Assembly: GCA_002099365.1 (NCBI GenBank)
Contig: MSED01000007.1
Coordinates: 806,001 to 870,000 of the forward strand
Length of the DNA stretch: 64,000 bases
Source: Phialophora verrucosa
Taxonomy: Eukaryota > Ascomycota > Eurotiomycetes > Chaetothyriales > Herpotrichiellaceae
Reading direction: 5' to 3'
Below are positions 1-10,093 of this stretch, one piece after another (positions within the stretch are counted from its first letter, which is position 1; each line of letters begins with the position of its first letter). The notes beneath the pieces were generated by a model. It saw only the letters and a program-made list of their open reading frames with translations. It had not been told where the DNA came from and did not search any database. The position numbers were made by a program, and so were the translations under genes.

Positions 1-2267
1 TAGATATGGTGACCGACTCCAGGTTCAGGTCGCTGAAGGTTGAGTGGTGCCGTGTCAGTCTGAGGTAGGAAGGCACACTGACCGGGGTATCAGGTAGCGA
101 GGTTGGCCGTCGACCAAACAGCAGGTGATGTTGCTGGTATCTCCTGGCTCTGCGGCTTGCTGTCCTGTTAGGCCGGTAGATAAGTACCGAGGAAAGTACT
201 GGGTGGTTGCTGGTGCAAAGGTGCCAGGCTGCGACAGGCTCCAAGCTTCGCTTGTTTGGTGGCTGGTCGGTAGAAGGCAAGGCGGTCTTCTAGAAGAAAA
301 CGGGGCCTGGAGCTTAGGCGCCGCTAAGTTGAAAGGGCAACTGTAGGTAAACGGTTAGAGGCGTGGAGACTCATTTCTTGTCGCCCATGCCTTTCCCCCG
401 TCTTTCGCATTTCCAGTGTCGGACTTGTACCCAACTTGACCAAGCGTCGACTGCGCCGACCGTGTACGAGTCGTCGCAATTACGAGCTGGAGGCCAAAGG
501 AGGCCTGGTTGGAGCCCCTGATTCTGGTGCGGCGAAAGGACAAAGAAACTCACGCCTTCGCTGCTGGGCCCTCGCCCCTCGCCCCCTCCGATATTTTATT
601 CCCACTCGTGCAATCAGAACGAATTCCTGGTGGACTGGAAGGCTCAGTGTCAGGTCCTAATCAGTCGTTCAGCCCGTGCCCACAAAAAGCGGGCCTGAAC
701 TCTGGCAAGTGATACGATTCAGCCATGCAGCAACCCCTCATGCACCGAAGCGTCATGGAAACTTGGAAGCTCCTTAGCCCTCGGATTAGCCAGATGCCTC
801 CTAGCAAGAAAATCATACGCACGGTTCTTATGGGGACCACATTGTCGCTCTTCCAGTCAGAAGCCCTTTTGGTCTGGAAGGATTTTAGACCGCACGCCTC
901 TGGCCTGCTTCTCCCGCGCCTCATCGCTGATCATCAGTGCACCCAAGAGCCTGACATGCATGAAAACAGCCTGCTCATTCTGCTTGTCCCGCTTGCGATT
1001 GCCTGTCGTGGATAAAAGCTGACGGCACCTGGGCTGGCAACCCGAGGCGACACTGAGAACGTAAAGGTGCAGCAGGGCTAATCATGTACGGAGTATAGAC
1101 ACGGCTGATCTTAGCCTCTGACCACTGCCTTCAAATAGCAACTCTGTGCGACTTCGCGTCTGCCATGGCAAGCTCTGGCGTCGCTGTGTGACGCTTGCGG
1201 AAAGCCTCGCGTATTCTGTGAAACGCATCACAGGCACAAGTCCTTTGTTCGTCATCAAGCCGCCCGGAGGGAGCTACTGGTCTAGTGGTCAGATCGCACT
1301 ACCATAAAGATTCTACAGGTTTACACCCCCATACGAGAACCCATCGACGCAAGGAGATCCCATGACGAGGTGGTTCCTATCCGCCAGGCTTAGTGGAGTG
1401 GTACAGCGAATGGCAATACCCTCCCTCAGGGATAGCAGCCCGAAATTCCGCACAGCGCAAGAACCATTCCCTAAAGAGCATGCCTTGTCGGTATTCGACC
1501 ACTGTGTCGAGTCAACTATCGGACCATGTGAACTCCAGCGCCAAACAAAGCCGCACGAGAGGCTCTGGGTGAAAAAACTCGCTGCATCTGCCTAAAACGA
1601 CTTTGCTCCGTCTCTCCGTGTTTCTCATGCTACGGAGTGGGCCTGCTCAGACTCTTGCACTAGACTGTTCCTGGTCAGCAATCAACCCGGATTCCGTTGT
1701 CCGTCTCGTCCGACGAGTGTCTGCTGACCATAAGCCACATCTCCGTGCTCACCACTCAGAAGTACGAGGTATAGCCGTGGTGCTTGCGCGAGTCTAGTCG
1801 ATAGAACAACAAGTACATCGAGTCATATAGACATCGCATACCCTTGCGCGAGGAAACATTGGTGTTTCTGGCTCCGGGTCCAACTCGCTCACCGCTAATA
1901 GCAGGTAGTGGTTAACCAGGGTGACGGATGGGGAAGGTCGATAAGCAAGTCGGGCCTTGGCTCTTGTTCCTCCCGTCACCGATCCTCTACGTGGCGGCAA
2001 TTGAGTAATTTACACAAGTGCTCGTAGTCCGTTTTCTCAAACAGTTTGCAGCAGAACCAGCTGGGATCTGCTCTCAGCAGCGCCTTAAAACGGGTGGCCG
2101 AGATCTTTCTAAGCCTGGCTAATGTGAAGCCGCGCCGAGGGTTGAGTCAAGAGTTGAGACTGGCGCTTGCTGTCGCTTCGAGTCGACGTTTTCTCGCTTG
2201 GCAAGATGCGAAACGTATCGTTGATTTGGCATTCCATAGGGGGTTTGACATTGTTCGTGGGTATTCG
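1..2267. other. Gene-poor left flank, nothing recognised
   Basis: About 2.3 kb without a recognisable gene. Every open frame is under about 100 codons before the next gene and none resembles a known family or shows a consistent exon chain. No tandem repeat, terminal repeat or transposase remnant was seen. It lies downstream of the GH3/GNAT gene, so part of it is probably that gene's 3' untranslated region. Confidence 0.5.
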
Positions 2268-5256
2268 TCATGTTGCGGACATCATGGTCCAGTGAACTGG
2301 ATCGCTCGAGATCTCCTCAAAACTGTTCGTGATTGTGAAGCCCAATGCCTTGAGAGTGTGGATCGTGAAGTCTTCACGTGTCTAGGAACGTCAGTCACTC
2401 TTTCTGCACAGATATTGAAGGGACTTACATAATCCAGCAGGACCGTCCGAACACCTTGTTTCTTGAACTGCCGTATGCCTAACAGAATCAGACCTTGGAA
2501 GAGGGTTACCCGATCGCTGTACATGGTCGAAATGACCGGGGACGACAAGCATGCCGTCCCAACTTGTTTGGACAGTGACGGAATGAAGCGAGCAATCTTC
2601 GAATCAGGTCGGCACATCAATATGCTTGCGAGAATGGCTTGGTCAGAGGCCCGCTTGGCTCGAATAATGCCACAGCCAGCTTTATCATCAAGTGCCCTTC
2701 GGTATATCCCCCAGACATCTGTCCGTGCACATCTCGTGAGATGTTCCATCATGGCATCAGTGTACTCAGCGCCATGGACCAAGTCATACTTGACGTCTGA
2801 AAGTGTTAGTGCTTGGCCAAGTCCTTCGGGGGCCGACCACATTGAGAGATCACGGATCATCATGGTCGCGACAGGCGTCGAAAGAGACACATTCCAGCCA
2901 AGTTTCGCGAACCACTGACGCTGTCGCTTGTACTCGAGAGGATCCAACTTTGGTATGCCCAGATACACATGCGGAAACCTCACACCAAGCTGGAACTTGG
3001 TGATGCCCTTCTTCTGGAGCAACGCTCGAACAGCACGATCGTGCAACGAATGACCGATTGAAAGGCGTCTGCGTGCGGGGTCGACGACGATGGCCCCTAT
3101 ATGTCCGACGCCGCTGTTCTTGAAGTAGTATGTTGTGCAAAATCCAAACAACTCCTTTGTGCTACTGTTTCGAACCACGAAATGCGCCTCTTCCACATCT
3201 GGATCACGAAGAAGGAAGGTGCTTGAAGTTGTGTTTTTCAAGGCTGCTGCATGTACAGATGGCTCCTCTTGGGACTGTAGCAGAAGCCCGTCCAGAGCTG
3301 TCGAGTCTCGGTCTTCGCTGAAGCTTTCCACAAGCCACTGCTGCCTTGTGTGGCTGGTCTGGGGTTTCTGACTGAATGACCCTGGGAGAACCCCTGCCGG
3401 GGTGAGCTCGCCATAGAGGACTTGGACCAATGCTTGCAGGGCGGACTCGGTGAAGTCGTAGGTACAAACGTACGTCCCTATTGATGTGTCTGAGGCAAAG
3501 TCAAATGGAGAACTGACAGCGACCACGACGCAGGGCTTTTCCCTTGTGGTTCCATCTGGTCCAACAGACAACTTGCACAACATCGAGATGTGCTTTGCAA
3601 ATGCGTTTTGGTACATGTTTCGACCGGCGTCAGCTGTTACTACCACGACGCCCCGCGCCCGGTTCAACAAATTTTCGTGGAGAGGTCTGACTCCATTTGC
3701 GGTGTACGAGGTGTGGGAGATTTTGCCGTTGCGATATCGCGCAAGCATACGGCCCAGTTCTCGAAAGACCTGTTCCCCACTCATGATGGAGGTATTTGTA
3801 TCAATGCTCGGACTTCGGCCCAGGTGAGGCACTGTTGCTGATTCGTTCTGCAGAAGATGGAATAAAGCGGACGCTGGTAAGGGTTTGACCAATGGAGTCA
3901 ATAGGAGGAGCTCTTCATCAGCGTTTATGACTCTTGACAGAGGTAAATAATGATTCTGGTCTCGAACCACAGTGATTGATTTGTTGTAGGCCGTTGTCGA
4001 CAGGCTCGTATGGAGAGGTTGTAATCGCGCAAGGTTGTCAATTCCTGCTGGCGAAAAGGCCTTCTCCCAGGAAGTGTACTTGGCTTTCATGTTGAGTATT
4101 CTCTGCACCGATTCTTGGACTCTAAACCTTTCAATCATACCATTGTCCAACCCGGCTGTCAGGCCATTGATCGCGTCCTCCTGTACTGAGAGAGTTCGGC
4201 AGGTGAGAATCAAGTCGCAACCGGCCTTGAAAGCCATGACAGTTCCACCACTGATACCGATGTTACGACTGAGAGCCTCCATTTCGAGGCATTCAGAGAC
4301 AACGACACCGCTGAAGCGCAATTCATGGCGCAAAAGATCTCGGACAATCTGCTCCGACAGACAAGCATGCATCACGTTGACCTGGGACGACGCCATTGCA
4401 ACACCACCGACCATCATCGAATCGATGCCATGTGCAATTGCCGCCCGGAAGGGAATCAAGGCGCTCTGGCTGAGATTCTCGAGCGAGTCCGTGATGGTGG
4501 GTACATCGTCCGGGACGCCAAAGAACTCAAGGTTGCCATAGGAGGGAAAGTGTTTGCCGCAGGTCGCGACTCCGCCCTCGTGGTAGCCTTTGATGCATTC
4601 TACGCCATATGCAGAGACCTCGTGAGGATCGTCGCCTACCGATCGAACACCGAGCGGCTGGTTCCTGGCATTGGTCAAAACATCAAGCACTGGGCCCAAA
4701 ATCCAGTTGATACCGCATGAATTCAGTTCTTGAGCAGTGGCACGCGCGATGTCTTTGGCCAACTTCTTCGAGCCCGTAGCGGCCAAACCCATGGCACTGG
4801 GGAACTGGCGGATGTAGACTTCATCGTACAGACTGTTGACGCCGCCATTCTCTTGATCCAACGCAATCAAGAGTGGAACCGGATGGCCGGCCTGGTGAGC
4901 AAGGGTCTGGAGATCAAGAACAAGCTGAGTAGCTTGTTCGGCAGCTGTTGTACGAGGATCAGCATCAGTCGATGGCGAGTGAGCGCGGAGGAGAATCAAA
5001 TCCAAGCACAAGAGGACAGGAGACGGCACATTTGAGGTTTTGAGCCTTGAGCAGTATTGAGCCTACATGATACTTCTCGATCAAGGTCTTGACTTGGTCC
5101 GTGACTGAGGTGCCATCAAAGCCCATCATAAAGAGCTGGCCGAGCTGTCTGTCATATATAGGTCAGTTCTGACGGGTGAGCCTCACGAATGACGGCACGC
5201 TCATACCTTGATTCGTCCCACAGGGCGGGCAGATCCCCGTTGGTGGCCAGCGCCAT
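2268..5256 (-). CDS. nag3: GH3-family N-acetylglucosaminidase-like protein fused to GNAT acetyltransferase
   Basis: I model four exons: 5207-5256, 5030-5148, 2429-4944 and 2268-2381, giving 932 residues. All introns have GT-AG ends. Spliced exon 1 starts MALATNGDLPALW; the last exon restores a C-terminal LGFT segment typical of a GNAT end. Residues about 20-350 form a GH3 (NagZ-type) barrel, with LDQENGG, KHFPSYG near 187 and SECLEM near 273. Residues about 560-930 look like two GNAT-type halves. GH3 enzymes of this group are proposed to release GlcNAc intracellularly from chitin- or peptidoglycan-derived substrates; in Trichoderma a GH3 gene of this kind (nag3) sits in the GlcNAc cluster. 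The divergent deaminase neighbour supports this role. The usual NagZ catalytic Asp is Glu274 here and the usual Asp-x-His dyad is not evident, so hydrolase activity is inferred. The gene symbol follows the Trichoderma name. Confidence 0.85.
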
Positions 5257-6160
5257 GATGAGACAAGACGACTAGTTCCCCACATGCAGTGCGATTGGAT
5301 GAGACCTGAGTAGACTGTACAGGAGAGGAATGGAGTATGATAGAATTCGGTGTTCGGTATGCAGTCGGCCAGGACCCGAGGGCACTGACACGCCTGCAGA
5401 ACCAGTGGACAGCTGGCGATGGGGAACTCAAGGTTCGCAAGGGCGTCTGCGCATGGCGTCAATGAAGGATTGGCGAAGGAATAGGAAACGTGGGAGGACG
5501 CAAACGAGGTGATGTTGCATTCCGTGTCCGCAACGTCGCGTTGTCGATAATGTAATGCTGGAGATGAACAGAAATGCCACCCAAGCCGACCTTATCGAGC
5601 GGCCGGACGGTTACACTGGGATTGTCACGTGACTGCGCGGGAGATTGTGACGGTCGCAGGCACGTGACTGCGCCGCTGCTGGCCTGCGAAAAGTTTCTCG
5701 CACGCTTTCCGCCGTCCTCCCATGCTTCCCTCCTTTGTCCAACCAACAGTGTGGCCTCCCGCGCTGACTTCATCGGCGCATCCTGCTGTCCCCGCTGATA
5801 AGATGGCCAATCTTCCCGCAACCTCTGCGTGTCTGCCGGGTGACCCAGCGGTTGGATGACATTGTTGCAACTGTTGCACCACTTCCTCCTTTGCCCGTGC
5901 TACCTATCCCTCCGATGCCTTACCTACCGCTGCAAAACTCCTCAGAGGCCGATACGGGTGCCTCTCTCCGCATTCTGGCCCCTACATATGTAATCGCCTC
6001 ATGGGATGTAGCCTGTTCAAAAGGTCTGCTGCTGCCTACGTCAATGGTTTGTCGCCCAATTCCTCCATTTCTACGGCTGCCCCCCTCTGTTCACTCGGAG
6101 TAGATTGCCTTCTTTCCCCTCCAACCTACTGTCACAGTCGAGATTTCCGTCTTGTTGAAA
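5257..6160. promoter_or_regulatory. Shared divergent promoter with repeated CACGTG element
   Basis: This roughly 0.9 kb gap separates the start codons of the GH3/GNAT gene and the deaminase. It contains CACGTGACTGCGC twice in the same orientation, at 5626-5638 and 5661-5673. The first copy lies inside the perfect palindrome GTCACGTGAC (5624-5633). CACGTG is the E-box core bound by bHLH regulators; GTCACGTGA resembles the Cbf1 site. Co-regulation of both genes from here is an inference. Confidence 0.5.
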
Positions 6161-7268
6161 ATGAGAGTCATTATCCGCGATGACAAAGATGGTGCCTCGA
6201 AATATGCTGCCAAGTATATCGTCAACCGCATAAACGCGTTCGCGCCCACCCCCGAGAAGCCTTTCGTTCTCGGCCTGCCTACGGGTAGCAGTCCAGAGAT
6301 CATTTACAAATACCTTGTCCAGGCGCACAAGCATGGGGAAATCTCATTTGCAAACGTTGTGACCTTCAACATGGACGAATATGTTGGTCTGCCGGAGGAC
6401 CATCCAGAGTCCTATCATAGCTTCATGTACAAGCACTTCTTTGCCCACGTCGACATCAACCCTGCAAACGTCAACATCTTGAATGGCAATGCTTCCGACC
6501 TCCAAGCCGAGTGTGCCGCCTACGAAGACCGGATCGCCGCAGCTGGTGGGATTGACTTGTTTCTCGGTGGCATCGGGCCGGATGGACACATTGCGTTCAA
6601 CGAGCCGGGTTCGTCGCTCAGGTCAAGGACAAGAGTCAAGACACTGGCAGAAGACACAATCCGAGCAAACTCGAGATTCTTCGGTGGAGATCTCAGTCAG
6701 GTGCCCAAGCAGGCCTTGACCGTGGGTGTGGGCACTGTCATGGACGCCAGAGAGGTGCTGGTAATTGTGCTCGGCTCGAACAAGGCTGTCGCATTGGCGA
6801 AAACTGTGGAGGGAGGCGTGAGCCAGATGTGGACGTGCAGTGCGCTTCAAATGCACGAGAAGGCTATGGTTGTCTGCGACAGCGCTGCGACGGACGAGAT
6901 GCTGGTGAAAACGGTCAAGGTAAATTGGAACTCCTGTTCAAAAGACCAAAGGCAAACAGGCCAATCTGACACTGCGTCGATAGTACTTCAAGAGCGTCGA
7001 ACAGGTCGAAGCAGAACAAGAACAAGAAACGGCAAGGGCGACTCCCGAGCCAGGCTCGCAAATACGACTCGACAATTGGAGAGCTGGTCTAAAGGACCTT
7101 AAAATCGACACGGACAGGAAAGACCAGCTGGATCTTGAGGACGGAGAGTTGTCACCGGACAGCATGTCTTCCAGGCTGGTCGACTCCGCCATCGCCATGA
7201 ACGACAAGAAGATGTCAGATTTCATGTTCGACAGAATGGGTTCCAGGGTTTCGACGTTTGCTGCGTGA
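6161..7268 (+). CDS. dam1: Glucosamine-6-phosphate deaminase
   Basis: There are two exons, 6161-6919 and 6984-7268, with a 64-nt GT-AG intron, giving 347 residues. The start ATG encodes MRVIIRDDKDGASKYAA, the conserved family N-terminus. The enzyme converts glucosamine-6-phosphate to fructose-6-phosphate and ammonium, the last step of GlcNAc catabolism in the cytosol. Catalytic residues are visible and match Escherichia coli NagB numbering: Asp72 in NMDEYVGL, and Asp141, His143 and Glu148 in the GPDGHIAFNEPGSSL block. The protein is about 70 residues longer than bacterial NagB. The extra C-terminal part, encoded by exon 2, is acidic and polar (SVEQVEAEQEQE onward) and probably disordered or regulatory. 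It is divergent from the GH3/GNAT gene. The symbol follows the fungal cluster name (NAG1 in Candida). Confidence 0.93.
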
Positions 7269-7390
7269 TTTCAACACCACCCGATGTTTTGCGAGGCGCT
7301 CCGTGAATTAACAGGATAAAACATGGCGCAATGGGAATGTACATCCAGAACAACAAAACGCACAATTGTCAACCATCATTGAGCAACTTT

Positions 7391-8887
7391 TCACAATTTT
7401 GCAAATACAGTAGGCACGCTCCCGCCCATCTCTACCAGCGTACTCTTATTTCTCAACCAAGCTTCCAGCCCACTCCGTCCATTCTCGACGCCAACACCAC
7501 TCTGCTTCCAGCCGCCCACCGCCATCTCGGCCGGCGACTCTCCCCACGTATTCACCCAGGTAATTCCCGCTTGTAACTGCTTGATTACCAAATGGCACTC
7601 ATTGATGTTCTTGCCAAACACGCCCGCAGCAAGACCCAAATCGGTGTTGTTTGCGCGACTGACAGCCTCGTCGATGGTAGAGTAGGGAAGAATAGACATA
7701 ACAGGGCCGAAGATCTCTTCTTTAACGATCTTCATGTCATCCGTACAATCGGTGAAGACGGTAGGACGAACCCAGTAACCCGATTTTAAATGTGATGGCA
7801 GGTTCTCCGGCTGTCCGAGGCCGCCGCACAGCAATTTCGCCCCGTCGACCTCGATCCCATGCTTGATGTAGCTTGTCACTTTGTCGTAGTGGATTTTGCT
7901 GACCAGGGGCCCGAAGTTCGTGTTCATGTCCATCAGATCTCCTGCCCGAACGAACTGCATCTTTTGGAGGAGCACTCTCTCGAATTCGCCCTTCACGTTC
8001 TGTGGCACGAACACTCTCGTTCCGTTGGTACAGACTTGCCCTGTACTGAAGAAGTTTGCCATGATGGCTCCGTCGACAGCCTGTTCGACGTCCACCTCTG
8101 GGAGGACGATCACCGGGCTCTTCCCCCCCAACTCCATGGTCACATGCTTCATCTCCCCAGCTGCTGAGCCGGCGACTTTTCTTCCCGTGGAGACTTGTCC
8201 TGTGAAGCTGACTTTGGCGATATCTGCATGTTTTGTCAAGTACGCGCCGACCTCGCCAGCACCGTAGACGACGTTGAACACTCCGTCCGGAAGACCTGCT
8301 TCCTTGTAGACCTGGGCGAGAAACTGGCCATGCAGAGGTGTCACTTCAGAGGGCTTGTACACCATTGTGTTTCCGGCCGCAAGGCAGGGCGCTGACTTCC
8401 ACAGGGCGATCTGAATAGGATAGTTCCAGGCGCCAATGCCTACACATACACCGAGAGGCTCTTTCGATGTGTAGACCCAGGCCGTGTCCCGGAGGCGGAA
8501 CGACTCTCCATTTAAGCCTCCAGAAGCGACCAGACTGGCAAAGTATTCTAGCACATCAGCACCGGTGACAACATCGACCGTCGAGGTCTCCGAGAACGGC
8601 TTCCCCGTGTCTAGGGTCTCGATTTTCGCAAGTTCATCGTTTCGTGATCGTAGTATTGAAACGGCTTTGTGCAATATCCTGGCCCTTTCGACGGGAGGTG
8701 TGCTGGACCATGACGGAAACGCGGCCTTTGCCGAGGAAATTGCCGAGTCGATTGAGGATTGGGAAGATGTATGTATCGTGCAGATAGCCTTTCCGGTGGA
8801 GGGGTCTACCGATTTGAAAGTGCCTTGCGACGTCGACGACGGCTGGGGTTTCCCTCCGTAAAATGTATGGCGCTCCGGGAGCTTCAT
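7391..8887 (-). CDS. Betaine aldehyde dehydrogenase
   Basis: A single-exon gene of 498 residues, the normal length for the aldehyde dehydrogenase superfamily. It should oxidise betaine aldehyde to glycine betaine with NAD(P)+. The Rossmann region shows GAWNYPIQI near 152 and FTGQVSTGRKV near 228. The catalytic base is Glu252 (MELGGKSP) and the nucleophile is Cys286 (STGQVCTNGTRVF). The GQVCTNGTRVF context is typical of the BADH subgroup, though substrate choice cannot be proven from sequence. The choline oxidase gene next door is transcribed divergently and supplies betaine aldehyde, which strongly supports the assignment. There is no targeting peptide, so it is probably cytosolic. Confidence 0.9.
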   Translation of the reverse strand: MKLPERHTFYGGKPQPSSTSQGTFKSVDPSTGKAICTIHTSSQSSIDSAISSAKAAFPSWSSTPPVERARILHKAVSILRSRNDELAKIETLDTGKPFSETSTVDVVTGADVLEYFASLVASGGLNGESFRLRDTAWVYTSKEPLGVCVGIGAWNYPIQIALWKSAPCLAAGNTMVYKPSEVTPLHGQFLAQVYKEAGLPDGVFNVVYGAGEVGAYLTKHADIAKVSFTGQVSTGRKVAGSAAGEMKHVTMELGGKSPVIVLPEVDVEQAVDGAIMANFFSTGQVCTNGTRVFVPQNVKGEFERVLLQKMQFVRAGDLMDMNTNFGPLVSKIHYDKVTSYIKHGIEVDGAKLLCGGLGQPENLPSHLKSGYWVRPTVFTDCTDDMKIVKEEIFGPVMSILPYSTIDEAVSRANNTDLGLAAGVFGKNINECHLVIKQLQAGITWVNTWGESPAEMAVGGWKQSGVGVENGRSGLEAWLRNKSTLVEMGGSVPTVFAKL

Positions 8888-10093
8888 CTTGAGAAGAAAC
8901 TGCTTCTTGCGAGGCTACTCTTCCAATTGATACTGTCGGGACACCACCGTGGATTGTCGCCTTCCGGCGTCCTGGCTGATGTTGGATGCGGTGACTTTGT
9001 CGACGAGCGTCGACTTGGTCGGTGCTTGGTCGTCCTTCTCTTGCCCCAAGGCGGGCGCCCGATCCACACAACCAGAATTGATTGGACAGTTCTTTCTCGA
9101 GTCAGACACGAATCACTTCCGGCTTGTTTTCCCTTCACTCCGTCACTGCTTGGTCCTGGTTTGTTCACCTTGACCGATAAGAAAATTTCCTGTGCAAGGT
9201 ATAATTTGCAGGAGAAGGTGTTCGGCTACACCTGACCGATTCTGTCATCGCCTTGGGCAAAGGTGCCTCAGGCGCTCAGCCGGTTATTCCGTAACATTTT
9301 CCCCCTTGCAGGCATCGATTGTCGACCCCTCTTTATGCTTAGCTGCATGATGACCAGCTTCCGAATTCCTGGGCGGGCTCTCCCAACCTCCAAACTGTGA
9401 CAACAACGATAGAAGCCCGAGCCAGTCACTGATAACCATTTCGTTATCATCTGCTTGAGCTCGTTGCAGCCACTTACTAATCGGCGTCATAGTTTTGAAT
9501 TCGTGAGCATTGCAATGCCGCACCTTTTCTGGTAACACCAACGTCAATTGTGCTCGGACACGAGGCCTCAGACCGCAAGCATTGCAAATCCAGTCTCGCC
9601 TCCACATACTCGTGTTCGGTCTCCAAATTTTCACCGCCACCATCCATGCCACAGCTTCGATTCTTTTTTTGCCACGATAGGACAAGCTCAACCACAAGGC
9701 TAGCCTAGATCAGCAAAGATGGTGCACATGTAACGCAGCTCGGCATCATACCCCAGTCAATTCCACTGGCCAAGAGGTTGACCCCGGGTGCGGAATCCTT
9801 TGGATGAAGCTTCCAAGGCCAGCTGCCTCGCGCGCTGAAGGCAGTTGCCGTCGCTGCAGATACTTACTGTACACACACCTCGATCTTTAATGGGTGGACT
9901 GACACCATAAGTGAAATTTATGTGGGTCAATCTTGCCTACGATCTTTAAGTGCCAAATCCTTGCTCGTGTGACTTTCGAACGTCGACGTCGACTCCGCAT
10001 TTTCGACTTTCAACACGGGTGTACTTGTATAGCCAAACGATCTTCGAGCCCGAGAAGTTCGTCTAACACCATATCAGTGATACAACGGTGAAG
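8888..10093. promoter_or_regulatory. Shared divergent promoter of the glycine betaine pair
   Basis: This 1.2 kb gap lies between the start codons of betaine aldehyde dehydrogenase and choline oxidase. The decamer CGATCTTTAA occurs twice in the same direction, at 9891-9900 and 9940-9949, within 200 nt of the choline oxidase start. I know of no factor for it. Short open frames in the gap show no family similarity. Joint regulation of the pair is likely from the layout only. Confidence 0.4.

Noticed and set aside
1274..1340. tRNA-like string containing TGGTCTAGTGGTCAG
   Set aside because: The A-box-like part is there, but no GGTTCGANNCC B box or acceptor stem pairing follows at the right distance.
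2046..5035. Several plus-strand frames of 100-170 codons across the GH3/GNAT gene
   Set aside because: They overlap the long conserved minus-strand coding frame and carry no features of their own.
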